A stretch of DNA of 64,000 nucleotides from Okapia johnstoni (GCA_024291935.2 CM044309.1:35488001-35552000); one strand, 5' to 3'. Counted from the stretch's first letter, positions 44,228-56,100 are shown. The notes: generated by a model not told the origin, from the letters alone. Made by a program: numbers and translations.

Positions 44228-44728
44228 AAGGTAGTTTAGTGCAGTGGTTAACAATCTGTCTTGGAATCAGACTGACCTAGTATTTAAATCTGAGAAGGCA
44301 ATGGCACCCCACTCCAGTACTCTTGCCTGGAAAATCCCATGGACGGAGGAGCCTGGTAGGCTACAGTCCATGGGGTCACTAAGAGTTGGACACGACCGAG
44401 CGACTTCACTTTCACTTTTCACTTTCATGCATTGGAGAAGGAAATGGCAACCCACTCCAGTGTTCTTGCCTGGAGAATCCCAGGGACAGGGGAGCCTGGT
44501 GGGCTGCCGTCTATGGGGTCGCACAGAGTCAGACACGACTGAAGTGACTTAGCAGCAGTATTTGAATCCCTCCTCTGACATTAACTACATTTTGGACAAG
44601 TCATTTAACCTCTGTACAACTAAGGTGGTTCAATTGTTCTAAAATATGACAATAAAGTCTCAAAAGATAATTATCTAATTTAATTTAACATACTTTAAGT
44701 GCTTAACATTCAATTGGATGTGAATTTG
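44228..44728 (+). mobile_element. MIR SINE split by BovA2
   Basis: The MIR begins 'gtttagtgcagtggttaac' and 'ggaatcagactgacctag', and resumes after the BovA2 with 'ttggacaagtcatttaacct' and 'ctttaagtgcttaac'. Confidence 0.75.
44291..44557 (+). mobile_element. BovA2 dimeric SINE with target duplication
   Basis: Two BovA units in tandem ('gagaaggcaatggcacccc' and 'ggagaaggaaatggcaaccc') are joined by a 'ttcactttcac'-type linker, with a short AGC tail. Target copies 'agtatttaaatc' (44279-44290) and 'agtatttgaatc' (44558-44569) differ at one base. Few CpG-decay changes are seen, so it looks younger than most SINEs here. Confidence 0.95.
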
Positions 44729-45237
44729 TGGGGTTGCATGACAAATATTCAATGGTGTTGATCATGATAATGAAGGCGATTTTGATTGAAGCAGAAAGCA
44801 ATATACTGGAGATATTGATAAGCTAGACTGGCTTCATTTTCCTTTTCCCACATTAGGCACCCGGGAGGCTTGCTGATCTAATGAAATATATTGGGATGGA
44901 AAAGTTTCTCCTCTGTGGCTCCAAATATATGGCAAATCTGGAGCAGAGAGCAAAGATAAAGATGAATTAGAAGTAATAGTTTTAGAGTGCAAAAAAAATG
45001 TCAGCTGGGAAGAAGGTGGAATGTAGGACAGACGGTTTAAAACCATGTATCAAAGTCACCAATTTAAGCAAAGGGTATGAGTGTAAGGAAGGCAAAGGCT
45101 TAAGTGTTAGATTGCTTTTAGAATTCCTATTATTACTTAAATGTGAATGTGGAATGTATTATCAGGTAAAAATTGACGGTTCCAGCTTGTTAAAGAGATA
45201 CTGCCTTTTTAAGACTTCAACACGAAGACATGCCTAG
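44729..45237. other. Unique DNA, nothing recognised
   Basis: A 79-codon frame at 44998-45237 is not like any family I know and lacks splice or start support. Confidence 0.5.
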
Positions 45238-45251
45238 CACAGTGCCTGTTG

Positions 45252-45460
45252 TGTGTGCTCGGTCATTCAGTTGTATCCTACTCTTTGCAGCCCTATGCAC
45301 TGTAGCCTGCCAGGCTCTTCTGTCCACGGGGTTCTCCAGGCAAGAATACTGGAGTGGATTGCCATGCCCTCCTCCAGGGGATCTTTCCAACCCAGGGATC
45401 AAACTAGTGTCTCCTGCATTGGCAGGCAGGTTCTTTACCACTAGCACCACCTGGAAAGCT
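45252..45460 (-). mobile_element. Bov-tA SINE with perfect 14-bp target duplication
   Basis: From 'tgtgtgctcggtcattcag' to 'gcaccacctggaaagct'. 'cacagtgcctgttg' is repeated exactly at 45238-45251 and 45461-45474. Confidence 0.95.
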
Positions 45461-45474
45461 CACAGTGCCTGTTG

Positions 45475-45900
45475 CATAATGATTAACAGTTAATATAAAT
45501 TTGTTGATTAGCTATTATTTAACAAAAATAATTGAGAATAGAAAATACAGTGCAAAGAAAATGGGAATTATGGTTATGACAAGGAAAAGAATAAAAAGTA
45601 TTATCAATATGTTTTAATAATGTGACACTAAATTTGATTGTTGATGCCAATATGTTTTCATGTTTTTTGGTTTTATCTTGTGTTTTTTTTTTATTTATTT
45701 ACTCTATTTTTAAGTTCTTCATTTATCTTTATGCTCTACTTATTTGAATAGTATTCCTCTTATGGAGAGACTATGATAAATTATGAAAATAAATTTAAAA
45801 GGGATTTTTTATTTTAAAAAGGGATTTTTAAATTTTCAAAAGGAATTTTCAGCTTGTTTCAGATTGTGACTACTTGAATCTCTGACATCCAGTTGGCCTT
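45475..45900. other. Unique AT-rich DNA, nothing recognised
   Basis: A/T-rich runs only. Confidence 0.5.
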
Positions 45901-46420
45901 TGTGGCAGACAGAACCTAAGGTGACACCTCTCCAATGACCTCTGCCATCTGGTATTCATAAATCCCCTAGTGAGGATGGTGTCCGTGACTTATTTCTAAG
46001 CAAGTGAATATTGGAAACTTGAGGTTTTGTCACTCCCATGATTTTGTTATAGGATACAAGACTTCACTTTGCTAGTAAATTTCTTCTTTTTCTCTTGTAT
46101 ATTTGAAGAAGCAAACTGCCATGGTGTGAAATGCTTATGTAAATATCATATGGCTTGTAATATGGGTGGTCTCTAGAACTTAAGATCAGTCTCTGGCTGA
46201 TAGCAATAAAGAAGTCATATAGCTGCAAGGAAATCAACTCTGCCAACAAAACTTGCTCCTAGTTCAAGTCCAGCTTTGGTTGTAACCTTGATAGACTTGG
46301 AGCCATGGGCTCACTAATCCGTGCATGGAATCTTGATCCATGGAAATTGTGAGACAAAAGCTGTGCTTTAAGCTGCTAAATTTGTGCTAATTTTTATTTC
46401 ATAATTTCAACATTTATCAT
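45901..46420 (+). mobile_element. MaLR-like LTR
   Basis: It starts 'tgtggcagacagaacctaag'. Further blocks typical of old MaLR LTRs are 'atgattttgttatagg', 'gaagcaaactgccatggtgt', 'gtggtctctagaact', 'caactctgccaaca', 'ggaaattgtgagacaaa' and 'aagctgctaaatttgtg'. The family assignment is approximate. Confidence 0.6.
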
Positions 46421-48378
46421 TTTATTTACAGAAATTTTTCTTGTATCAGAGTTTAAAAATATGACTACTCTTCTGCTGTCTCCAGCCCCCACCAAGCTCT
46501 CCAATTGTGCATATATTAGATCTTCCTTGGTTAATCTTTAGACTATTTTCTCTTTGACCATTTAAATTTATTTTTTTATTCTTATTGTCTTATAGCTTTT
46601 ATTCTATCCTTTCCAATAAGTTTGCCTTAAAATTTATTTGTTTTTGGGTCTAAGAATTCGATATATATTTTGGCATTTTTTTCTTCTTTTTTTCCTCCCA
46701 AGTCATTTATCTCTCACTTTATTATTTCTTTTCATCTATTTGTAGTATTAGTTCTTGAATTTTTGATTTGAGATGTTTTAATATTTTCCAAAAGTTTTTT
46801 TTTGATAATACATGACACAAGTGGAAGGATTGTGTTTCTTCTACATCATCATTCACTTTTTTCAGTTGAGAATGGGAGATGTTATTAGTTGAATTGTTTG
46901 GATTTTCATTTTCCGTATAGCTGATCATTAGAAGCGTGTGTTGACTCCATTAATTTAATTAAACATACTTTAAGATTATTTAATGCTATAAAATTTTAAA
47001 ATAACTTGATTTTAAAAATCAAAAAAGATTCATTTAGTATAATTTGGTTTCTTGTTGCTTTTGAAAAAATTTCTCACTACTGGAGCAATGTGATTTTTTT
47101 TAATATGAAAGAACAAGTGACTAAGTTCTCATGCACTGTTTCTCAAGCATTGTGATTTGTCTGATATGAAAAAAAATAACTGACTAAATTCTTAGCAACG
47201 TAAGGGCTTGTTCTGATCCTCATCTTTGTGAAAAAGAAAGAAAGAGAAAGAAATCCCTCGGCAAAAGTTAATGACTGTCATGGAAACAAGAGAATAAAAA
47301 ACTAAAAATAAAAACTAGAATATCCACTTCAATAGAAAATTCCATTAATTGATCATTACTTGATATTAAAAACCTGCGTGAACAAAGAGGGGCTCGGGAG
47401 AAACTTCCTTTGTCAAGCATGTATCCCTTGCCCAATTTAAATGCTAGCATTCTCTAGAATACTTGCACTTTCAAGTGAATCTGAATTCTAATATTCTTGT
47501 TAATCCTAGAGTAGAAATATTTTTCTTTAATAGAAGGACTCCTATTGTAAAGCAAGGGGAATGAGAGGCAAAATTTAATTCAAAACATCCAGTAATGGAC
47601 CATAATTTCAGTGGCTTGTTAACAGGCATAGTATGCTAGTGTGTGTGTGTCCTCATAATCTCAGTATTATCTAAAATTACTTCTAACTAAAAACTAAATA
47701 GTAAAATTCCTTTTATCTTATTTAAGCATGCTAGTGTTGGATTAACTTAGAGAGAATTTATATATTTAATTGTTTTCCTATTTAAATCTTAAACATCTTA
47801 TGTAGAAGAATTTGAAAACTATTGGCAATTGTAATTATATGAGATTTGTATTCAATTCATTTTCTGTGAACATGTTTATCATGTTTTCTGAACAATATAA
47901 ACTCAATTAATGGAAATTTAATGTTTTGAACCACTTTTAGAGTAAGGAAGAATTTTGGTTAAAGGAAAATTCCACTGTTTCATCTTTTGATTCCTACATT
48001 ACTTCATAACCATGATTCATTTTGGGGAATAATTGCAAACTTCACTCTTCCTTCTCTATGAAGCTTTTCCTTTTATGTCCCATCTTATTCTTTCCCCTTT
48101 AGCTCCTATCCATTATAGCTGGTTTTTGGAAATGACTCTGAAATATTGAAGAAATTTAGTGTTTTTCTAAATTATGCACAGAAATGTAAAACAGTGTATA
48201 AAATTCAAACTCTGCATAATGGGTTTGGTCCAAATGTACTAATATGTGTTAATTATTCATTAATAAACATTAATATATGTGTGTATGTCTCCGTGTATTT
48301 ATATATATGGTTATAATTTTCAAAATTAGCAGACAGTATTTAAACTTGCTGTTAAAAAACTATTTATTTTTATTAATT
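46421..48378. other. Unique AT-rich DNA with a 62-bp tandem duplication and a GAAA run
   Basis: Two tandem copies of a segment of about 62 bp lie at 47085-47146 and 47147-47208. A (GAAA)n-like run is at 47230-47253. No gene or transposon was recognised. Confidence 0.55.
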
Positions 48379-48479
48379 AGTTGCAGCATGTAGGATCTGG
48401 TTCCTTGACCAGGGTTTGAACCCTGGCTCCCTGTGATCAGGAACGTAGTCTTAGCCACTGGATCACCAGGGAAGTCCCC
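48379..48479 (-). mobile_element. CHR-type tRNA-derived SINE (older cetartiodactyl)
   Basis: The complement of a tRNA-Glu-like SINE head with words unlike Bov-tA: 'gttgcagcatgtaggatc', 'ttccttgaccagggtttg', 'gtagtcttagccactgg' and 'accagggaagtcccc'. Only the head part is present. Confidence 0.75.
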
Positions 48480-49379
48480 ACACTGGGCTTCTTTGTCTAT
48501 GAAAATTTTGTTTAATGTCTTTACTTTCTGAATAATTCCCCACCTTTGTTGTATTTTTCTATTCTCCACTGTTTAGAAACCTGTAAAAGATTATTTTTAA
48601 TGATGATGTGTATAAAGCAAATCTGATTGCTTTTTCCCAAACTTTCATTTCCTGGAAGAACTGAATTTAAAATGCTTTTTCCCCTTTTGCTTAAAGTAAA
48701 AAAATATTCATGTAACTAAACTCCATTTTCATGTAATATCCATTTTTATTTTCTGAAATGGACTGTAAGGGAATATGCATCTTAGAAATTCTCCAAAGAA
48801 AAAAGAGAAAAGAAAAGGGATATTGAAGTAACTAACCAGTAAACAAGTATACAAAAAAAAAAAGCAATTATTTTTTGTTGAAGCTCATATGATGATTACA
48901 GAACTTCACTGAGCTCCAACCAGCTACTTCAAATAATATATATAAGCAGCATGCAGCAGAACTTGAGCTCGTCATTTTAATTTCTATACTTGGGCATCTA
49001 TATCTTAGCAAAGTCTCAGCTCTCTAGCACACTGAGCTATGTAGTGGATATAATCTGAATCAAAGCACAATTGCAAAAATGTCAAACATGATGAAAAAGA
49101 GAAAATGACTACAAAGGAGAATTCACCACGGTAACTCTTTGCAGTTCCCAACATAGAGGCCTGGTAGCCTCATCAAAGATACAAGAGATGGAAAAGGCCC
49201 ATTAGGTCATCAAACCTATCCCCTCACCAAAGAAAGAAAATGAATTCAAGCCATCCTATCTGCTGGCTTCAAACCAAATTCAGGATAGAAAGACCCTGCT
49301 GCTGCTCTTGATACATTATTTCATGACACTGGATGTCATTTATACAAAAACCTGAAATGAATTGTCTGCCCCCAGCATC
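48480..49379. other. Unique AT-rich DNA, nothing recognised
   Basis: No element recognised. Confidence 0.5.
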
Positions 49380-49555
49380 CTAGAATCACAGAATAGACTT
49401 TGAGAGCTGGAAGATACCTCAGTCCAGCCTCCTCATTTTATAGAAGAGTACTCTGAGGGCCTGAGAGGTTAAATGACTAGCTCAAATCCACAAAGCCACT
49501 CACAGCTGGACGAGCATTAAGACCAAAGTTTCCAGAGATATCCAAACTGCTTTCT
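49380..49555 (+). mobile_element. Ancient MIR/THER-like SINE
   Basis: 'tagaatcacagaatagac', 'gagagctggaagatacctc', 'cctcctcattttatagaag' and 'ggcctgagaggttaaatgac' follow the core pattern of old mammalian tRNA-SINEs. The exact family is uncertain. Confidence 0.55.
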
Positions 49556-49966
49556 CTAGCAAATAATTCTCTTTTGGGGGGAAGAAAAAAGAACCTTGAT
49601 AAAAATCTATTCTATACTACCTTATACCTAACACATGTGGATTTAACTTATTTCTTCCAGTGATTTTGTTTTTAAAATTCTAACTTTGAAGTGGAAATCT
49701 AGGTTTTCACTGTCAAAATGTAACTCCCATACTTAATATTGACTCCAGAAGGGATTTTCAAATGTGCACCAATTCTCTCTTCTGTGTTAGGCTCAAAGAA
49801 ATCTATAGAGATATAATAGCTTCATTGGTCGACTATAAATGCAATGGGGCTGAGAGTCATAGATTTAAAAATTTCTCTAAACCTTATTTTTCCTTCCCCC
49901 AAACCATTAGAATAACTCTACTGTGATGCATTTTAATATTTTACCAGTGGAGAAGTGGGAAAGGTA
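49556..49966. other. Unique DNA, nothing recognised
   Basis: No element recognised. Confidence 0.5.
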
Positions 49967-49980
49967 GGTGGCCTGGGAAG

Positions 49981-50194
49981 TGAAAGTGAAAAGTATTAGT
50001 TGTTCAGTCGTGTCCCAGTCTTTGCAACCCCATGGACTGCAGCCCACCATGCTCCTTCATCCATGGGATTTCCCAGGCTAGAATACTGGAATGGGTTACT
50101 ATTTCCTTCTCCAGGGGATCTTCCTGCCTCAGGGTTTGAACATGGGTCTCCCGTGTTGCAGGCAGATTCTTTACCATCTGAGCCACCAGGGGTT
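49981..50194 (-). mobile_element. Bov-tA SINE with target duplication
   Basis: From 'tgaaagtgaaaagtattag' to 'ctgagccaccaggggtt'. Target copies 'ggtggcctgggaag' (49967-49980) and 'gatggcctgagaag' (50195-50208) match at 12 of 14 bases. Confidence 0.93.
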
Positions 50195-50208
50195 GATGGC
50201 CTGAGAAG

Positions 50209-50535
50209 AGATTTGCCATTTGTTGAGGATTTTTGACCCAAGCTTATCTGAGGATGGAGTACAAGGTCAGAAGCCTGAGAAGTGAAGTCAGCTGAGCTAG
50301 AGGCAAATCCAAGAAAGAAATCGCTTCTTAGTCCTAGAGAGCAGAACTCTTGTGGTAACGCAAACAAAACATTGCAGTTCTTCCAATTTTCAAGAGAAGC
50401 TGGCATTTCTAATTTTTATGAGAAATTTCATGATTTTTCAAAGCACTGTTCAGTTAAATAAAGCAATTCTGCAGGCCAGATATGGTCAACAGATGCCACA
50501 TTGTCATAGCCATTTATATATATATTAATTACTAT
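50209..50535. other. Unique DNA, nothing recognised
   Basis: A short TA run lies at about 50514-50525. Confidence 0.5.
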
Positions 50536-50550
50536 TTCATGTCATTCTAA

Positions 50551-50763
50551 TGGGCTTCCCTGGTGGCTCAGATGGTAAAGCATCTGCCTGTAATGCAGGA
50601 GACCCAGGTTTAATACCTGGGTCAAGAAGATCCCCTGGAGAAGTAAATGGTTACCTATTCTAGTATTCTTGCCTGGAGAATTCTATGAACAGAGTAAACT
50701 GGTGGGATGCCGTCCATGGGGTCACAAAGAGTCGGACACAACTGAGGGACTAACACTTCATGC
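50551..50763 (+). mobile_element. Bov-tA SINE with 15-bp target duplication
   Basis: 'tgggcttccctggtggctca' at the head and 'actgagggactaacacttc' at the end. Target copies 'ttcatgtcattctaa' (50536-50550) and 'ttcatatcattctaa' (50764-50778) differ at one base. Confidence 0.95.
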
Positions 50764-50778
50764 TTCATATCATTCTAA

Positions 50779-51254
50779 GAGCAACACTAAAGTTTTATAA
50801 AAATGGAGAAAACCAAGTTCTGAGTTTAATATGCAATCCATTAGTTATTTGTTTAAAATTAATAAAAGAAAAAGCTGGGTTATAAGAATTATTTAACCAA
50901 TTTTTGTAGCATGCCGTTTCTCCTGCAAGTTCTCCAAGCAGAAAAAAAAAGTATTTGAGTCACTTTAATGTCTCATTTCTTCATAATTCAATTATTTCTT
51001 CCCTTTTCTGTAAAAGTTTTGTTCTACATGATGATATTTTCTAACTAAAGCTAGGCATTTTGGTTAATAGCTCTAGTGTTTTTTCTTTAGGATTTTAAAA
51101 ACACGACGTTAATATGGATTCAAGGATAGGTTTATTTATTTTGAACTATCCTGTATTTTTCCATTGACAGTGAACCTGTTGTTTTAGTAGTTTAGATTCA
51201 TTTATCTCAGGATGAGGAGGAACATGCCTGAAGTGTAAGGGTTTATTAGCCCAA
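50779..51254. other. Unique AT-rich DNA, nothing recognised
   Basis: No element recognised. Confidence 0.5.
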
Positions 51255-51656
51255 CAGTTCTAGATGTTAGTACACATCAGAATCATCAGGCAGGCTTTTT
51301 AGAACAGATTGCCGACTCCACCCTGAACGTTTCTGACTCTGTAGGATCTGTGCTGTGCTTAGTCGATCAGTCATGTCCGACTCTTTGTGACCACATGGAC
51401 TGTAGCCCACCAAGCTCCTCTGTCCATGGGGATTCTCCAGGTAAGAATACTGGAGTGGGTTGCATGCCCTCCTCCATGGGATCTTCCCAACCCAGGGATT
51501 GAACCCAGGTCTCTTGCATTGCAGGCAGATTCTTTACTGCCTGAGCCAGCAGGGAAGCCAGTAGGATCTAGGTGGGGCTTAATAATGTGAATATCTAAGA
51601 AGTTCCCAGGTAATGCAGATAATTGTGGTCTGTAGATAGCACTTTGTAAACCACAG
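51255..51656. mobile_element. MER5-like hAT MITE split by Bov-tA
   Basis: It begins 'cagttctagatgttagtac' and 'atcagaatcatcaggcaggc' and ends 'ctttgtaaaccacag', with terminal words that are rough complements (cagttct / ...ccacag). The Bov-tA at 51350-51560 interrupts it. Without the insert it is about 180 bp, typical of MER5. Confidence 0.7.
51350..51560 (-). mobile_element. Bov-tA SINE with 9-bp target duplication
   Basis: From 'gtgctgtgcttagtcgatc' to 'ctgagccagcagggaagcc'. 'gtaggatct' is repeated at 51341-51349 and 51561-51569. Confidence 0.95.
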
Positions 51657-51898
51657 TTTAAAGGAACTGGCATATTTCAACGTGTAACATTTTTAGAGTC
51701 AATAAGTCTCTTCTTACATTGTTGATAAGCTGAAGAAAAGGAGCATAATGAGAAATACTGCTCAGAAAATACATTTGTCAGTGTCTGTATTCAACTAATT
51801 GGTTAAGATAAACTATTCTTTTAAGGAATCTGAGTTAAATTCACCCATTCCAGTCCCTCTTAGTTTAAAGAATGACTTTTGAATGTATTTTATACTTT

Positions 51899-52202
51899 AT
51901 TTGTGGTTGCACTGGGTCCCATTTGCTATGTGGGCTTTCTCTAGTTGCAGCAGGTGGGGACTACTCTTCATTGCAGTGTGCAGGCTTTGCATTGTGGTGG
52001 CTTCTCTTGTTGCAGAGTCTGGACTCTAGGACACGCAGGCTTCAGTAGTTGTGGCTTTCAGGCTTTAGAGCACAGGCTCAGTAGTTGTGGCACATAGGCT
52101 TAGTTGTTCCATGGCACGTGGGATCTTCTTGGATCAGGGATCAAACTCATGTCTCCTGCATTGGCAGATGAATTCTTTAACACCAAGCCACCAGGGAAGC
52201 CC
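51899..52202 (-). mobile_element. CHR/ART2A-type SINE, near full length
   Basis: The complement order is complete: 'gtggttgcactgggtccca', 'gggctttctctagttgcag', 'ggcttctcttgttgcagag', 'caggctcagtagttgtggc', 'cacgtgggatcttcttgg', 'caccaagccaccagggaagc'. This is the longer cetartiodactyl tRNA-Glu SINE, older than Bov-tA. CpG sites have largely decayed. Confidence 0.88.
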
Positions 52203-52209
52203 AAGAGAA

Positions 52210-52478
52210 ACTATTTTTGATAATTCTCATAATAGCTAAACTTTCTATAATGTTTCCTTTGTGCCAAATTGGTCTCTAAGTTCCTGAGTCACTCATTAGA
52301 TTTTTATAAAAATCTTATTTTCATCATCCCCATTTTACAGATAAGGAAACTGAGACATAGACAAGTAAACCAATTTGTCCTAATTATACAAGTTAGGAAA
52401 TAATGGTGTTGGGATTTAAGCTCAGGTAATATGTGTCCCAAGCCCATGCCCTTAACCTCTGCATGTACCGCCTTTCAG
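52210..52478 (+). mobile_element. MIR SINE, near full length
   Basis: 'cctttgtgccaaattggtc', 'catccccattttacagataa', 'ggaaactgagacatagac', 'gttgggatttaagctcag' and 'gcccatgcccttaacc' are classic MIR blocks in order. Confidence 0.85.
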
Positions 52479-54059
52479 GATAATGACTGCTCTGTTAGTC
52501 ATCTCAGTCTGTCTTGGTTCATTCCATGAATTCAGTCCTACATCAGTTTAGGAAGAATGATATAAATTAATATTTTCAAATATATCTTTATTAGATGGTC
52601 TATTGTTTAGCACTCAAATAAAAATTGTTGAATAAATCTGGTAAGACATGCTCAAAGCCAATTACATACGAGTGAATATCATCAGTCCCCATTACTTCAC
52701 TGAATTGACTGGAAATGTGTTTTGTGACTGGAAAATGAACATAGTTTATGTTACAATCAGCGCAACAATGGTGCAGTCTATTTTTGCAAAAAGCATTTTT
52801 GAAAAATAGGGTTCATCATCACATTAACATTCCTTATAGTAATACTCATTAAATGTGAGTTTTTAATACTGCAGTTTCCTCTCTTAATGGAAGGTTTTAG
52901 AGACTCTGTATGTATGTGCGTATATATGTATGTGTGCACACTCATGTATGTATGGTCTTATGTTTGTCTTTAAATCTCCTTTCATTTCTTTATCTTTCTC
53001 AAAGGTTTTCCTTTTTAATTTTTCTATAGATATTACTAGAACACTAAGTTAATACAAGAATTAAACAGAAAATACTGCCTGGGTTTATTAGGCTATTTAT
53101 TCTGTCACATGATTATTTTAGCATTGTTTGAAGCACTCTTTTGGAGCCAGACATAATCACATTCTACAGTTCCTCACCTTGTTAACTGACAGAGCACTGT
53201 TCCTATTAGACAATTGATCCTGGGCAGATGAAGCCATTAAAAAAGCACTAATTAGCTAAAGAGGGAAGACAGTAAAACAGGCTGCCTCACTTCCTTTTAT
53301 GCTTAAGGAATTTGATGTTCCAGACAAATAATAATAGATATGAAATCTGCCTTAATTGTGGTTTTTAACAGCCAGTATTATAATGACATACTGACAATTT
53401 CTGTCTAGCCTATTGTACATTTTATTTAAGAAACCAAGAACCACTGGGAAATCTTTTGAGTTAAACTGAATCTAGAAGGATACATTTTATAATGTCCCTG
53501 AAATCAAAACTCGGCAGCCAGAAAGTTGTCTTGAGTTTGGGATAACTTTAGTACGTACCTGAAAATACCTGATAAGATTTCAATAACTATCCCTTTCAGT
53601 TTTAACACTGTGTGCCCTCAATACTTGGGTCATCTATTATCCGAAAAACTATTAATTTAATTGTTTCAAGAGTAGATATAGACAATTTCTCCTTAGTGTG
53701 AAGCTATTGACAGAAGCAAACCACGACAAAAACACCAGCTTTCTTCTCCCAAAAGCTGTTTTCTCCGAAAGGCCTCCTTCTTTATCCTTTCTATAAAAGG
53801 TATACATAGAAAATGATGACATTTGCATGTCACAGTGGAGTCAAAGAAAAAAATGCCTGAGACAAGGGTAAACTGCCTAGGAGTTCTGGCCCCATGTGGC
53901 ATCACAAGAGCGAGGGGGTTTGTGTCTTGGCATCTTAGCATTTCTGCTGCATTTCCTTCTGTGACACACTGGGGGGAAGCTCAGAAATAGTGTTTTCAGG
54001 AATAAGTGGAATTGACAGAATCACAAAATTAATCTTCCCAACTTCACCAAAACTGACAA
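52479..54059. other. Repeat-poor DNA; candidate conserved block at 53090-53420
   Basis: No transposon was recognised. A stretch with 'cactaattagctaaag' (homeodomain-type word) lies near 53248-53263. An antisense 82-codon frame at 53693-53941 has no recognised family. The regulatory reading is inference. Confidence 0.3.
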
Positions 54060-54480
54060 ATAAACAAATACACTTCCTTTCCAAGACTGTATCAAACTGA
54101 AAATCTTCTGCAAAGCAGAGGAAACTGAACAGCGTGAATAGACAACTTACAGAGTGGAAGAAAAAACAAACTATACATCTGATGTGGGATCGATTTCAAA
54201 AATATGTAAGTAACTCACACAATTCAATGACAAAACACCTAATAATCAGACTAAAAAGTAGGGTAAGAACTTGGGTCAGTATTTCTCCAAATAAGATATA
54301 CAAATGGCTAACGGGTTCACTAATCATCAGGAAAATGCAAATAAAACCTCAATGAGATATTACTGCACACTTGCCTAAATAGATATTATTGAAAAAAATC
54401 AAAGCAGCAATAACAAGAAAACAGCATCAAAAAACAGAATGAGGATGTGGAGAAACTGGCACCTTTGTACGTTGTTGGTA
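54060..54480 (+). mobile_element. Old L1 ORF2 3' segment
   Basis: 'ctgaaaatcttctgcaaagc', 'catctgatgtgggatcga', 'aagtagggtaagaacttgg', 'catcaggaaaatgcaaata', 'aacctcaatgagatattac' and 'gaggatgtggagaaactgg' follow the L1 ORF2/3' pattern. The coding frame is broken; the 73-codon frame at 54134-54355 is a relic of ORF2. Confidence 0.75.
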
Positions 54481-54484
54481 AGAA

Positions 54485-54783
54485 GGCAGATTTCCTTGGT
54501 TTTTAACTGTCTCCTATTGTTCCAGGTTTCCATGAGACATATCATGCTATATTGAGTAGTCAAGTCTCCTTGGCTCCCCTTGATTGGGACATCACCTCAG
54601 GCTCTTTTGTTTTTTATGACACTGGCAGTTTTGAGTACAGGTCAGGTGTTTTGTAGAATGTCTCTAAATTAGGATTCCCATCATGGCTTTTCTTGTGATT
54701 AGACTGGAGTTATGAGTTTGGGAAAGGAAGATCACAGTGTCAAAATCCATTTTCATTAATTATATCAAGAGTAGTAAGGTTCC
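54485..54783 (+). mobile_element. L1M-type segment, left part
   Basis: 'cctattgttccaggtttcc', 'atcatgctatattgagtag', 'gtcaggtgttttgtagaatg' and 'gtgattagactggagttatg' resemble a common old mammalian repeat segment that I assign to the L1M group. It resumes at about 55893. Confidence 0.55.
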
Positions 54784-54784
54784 A

Positions 54785-55885
54785 TACACCAGTTTCACCC
54801 TAGTGTGGGTTCCCCCACCCCCAACACCACCAAGGGATTCTTTGACACCAGTTGTATGTCCTACAATTCAATTCTGACACTAGCTACCTGAAGAAAACAT
54901 CGGGTCCGTAGGTTAGGGGCTCAGTGCCACAACACTGCTCCCACTTCAGACGCCAATCATAAGTCCAGGTTATTACTTTTGCTTCTGAGGAATGGATTAT
55001 TAATCAAAGGTTCCTAGAACCCCCTCCTTGAGGGCACTTAATTTGCTAGAGCAGCTCACAGAACTTAGGAAATCAGTTTGCTCACTAGATTACCAGTTTA
55101 TTACAAAAAAATATTAAGGGATATGGATAAATAGCCAGATAAAGAGAAACATGGAGCAAGATCCCGAAAAAAAAAAAAACATGAGCCTCTGTTCTTGTCA
55201 CAATGTGACATGTGGAAGTACTCTCGCTCAATAACCTGAAAACCCTCCAATACGCATGCTTTTGGAGTTTTACAGAGGCTTAATTACGTAGGCATGATTG
55301 AGTAAAACATAGACCATTGGTGATTAAAATCAGTCTCCAGGCAATCATCCCTCCTCACAGGTCTAGACGTAAGACTCAAAGTTCCAGCCCTCTAGTCACT
55401 GGACTGGCTCCACTAGCAACCACTGCTACATTCTTAGGTGGTCTAAAGTTTAGTAACAAAAAACACCTTTATGGCTCTCAACACTTTTGGAAGTTCCAAG
55501 GGTTTTAGGAGCTTTTTGGCAAAACTGGGGACAAAGACCAAATATATATTCCTTCCAGTCAATCCTAAAGGAAGCCAACCCTGAATATTCATTGGAAGAA
55601 CTTATGCTGAAGCTGAAACTCCAATACTTTGGCCACCTGATGAGAAGAGGTGACTCACTGGAAAAGACCCTGATGCTGGGAAAGATTGAGGGCAGGAGGA
55701 GAAGGAGACAACAAAGGATAAGATGGTTGGATGGCATCACTGATTCAATGGACATGAGTTTGAGAAACTCTGGGAGATTGTGAAGGATAGGGAAGCCTAG
55801 CATGCTGCAGTTCATGGGGTTTCAAAGAGTCGGACACGACTGAGCAACTGAGCAACAATATATGCCTTATTAAAAACCACAATAT
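54785..55885 (-). mobile_element. ERVL/MaLR-type LTR carrying a BovB insert
   Basis: Plus-strand blocks read as the complement of an old LTR: 'ctagagcagctcacagaact', 'attaccagtttattacaaa', 'cttaattacgtaggcatgat', 'agttccaagggttttaggag', 'acaaagaccaaatatatatt' and, after the BovB, 'aaaaaccacaatatcaca'. The exact family is not certain. A simple A-run lies at 55166-55180. Confidence 0.6.
55555..55856 (+). mobile_element. BovB 3'-end fragment inside the LTR
   Basis: From 'ccagtcaatcctaaaggaag' to 'cgactgagcaactgagcaa'. Related target copies flank it: 'aatatatattcctt' (55541-55554) and 'aatatatgcctt' (55857-55868). The 98-codon frame over it is the C-terminal ORF2 tail. Confidence 0.92.
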
Positions 55886-55892
55886 CACAGGT

Positions 55893-56100
55893 GTATAGTA
55901 TCAATGTGACATCACTGTTGATGTTAATCTTGATCACTTGGATGAGATAGTGTTTGTCAGATTTCTTCACTGTAAAATTATTCTTTTTTAATATGCTCTT
56001 TGGAAAGCAGTTATTATGTATAACCAACAGGTAGAAAATGGGGAGATATGAAATATCTTCTTGAAGAAGGGGTACCTACACAAAATATTTTGACTTTGCT
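55893..56100 (+). mobile_element. L1M-type segment, right part
   Basis: 'gacatcactgttgatgttaa', 'cttgatcacttggatgagat', 'gtgtttgtcagatttcttc' and 'gctctttggaaagcag' continue the segment that breaks off at 54783. Confidence 0.55.

Noticed and set aside
44998..45237. 79-codon frame with mixed amino-acid content
   Set aside because: It looks less biased than most, but there is no family, start or splice support; chance is the simplest reading.
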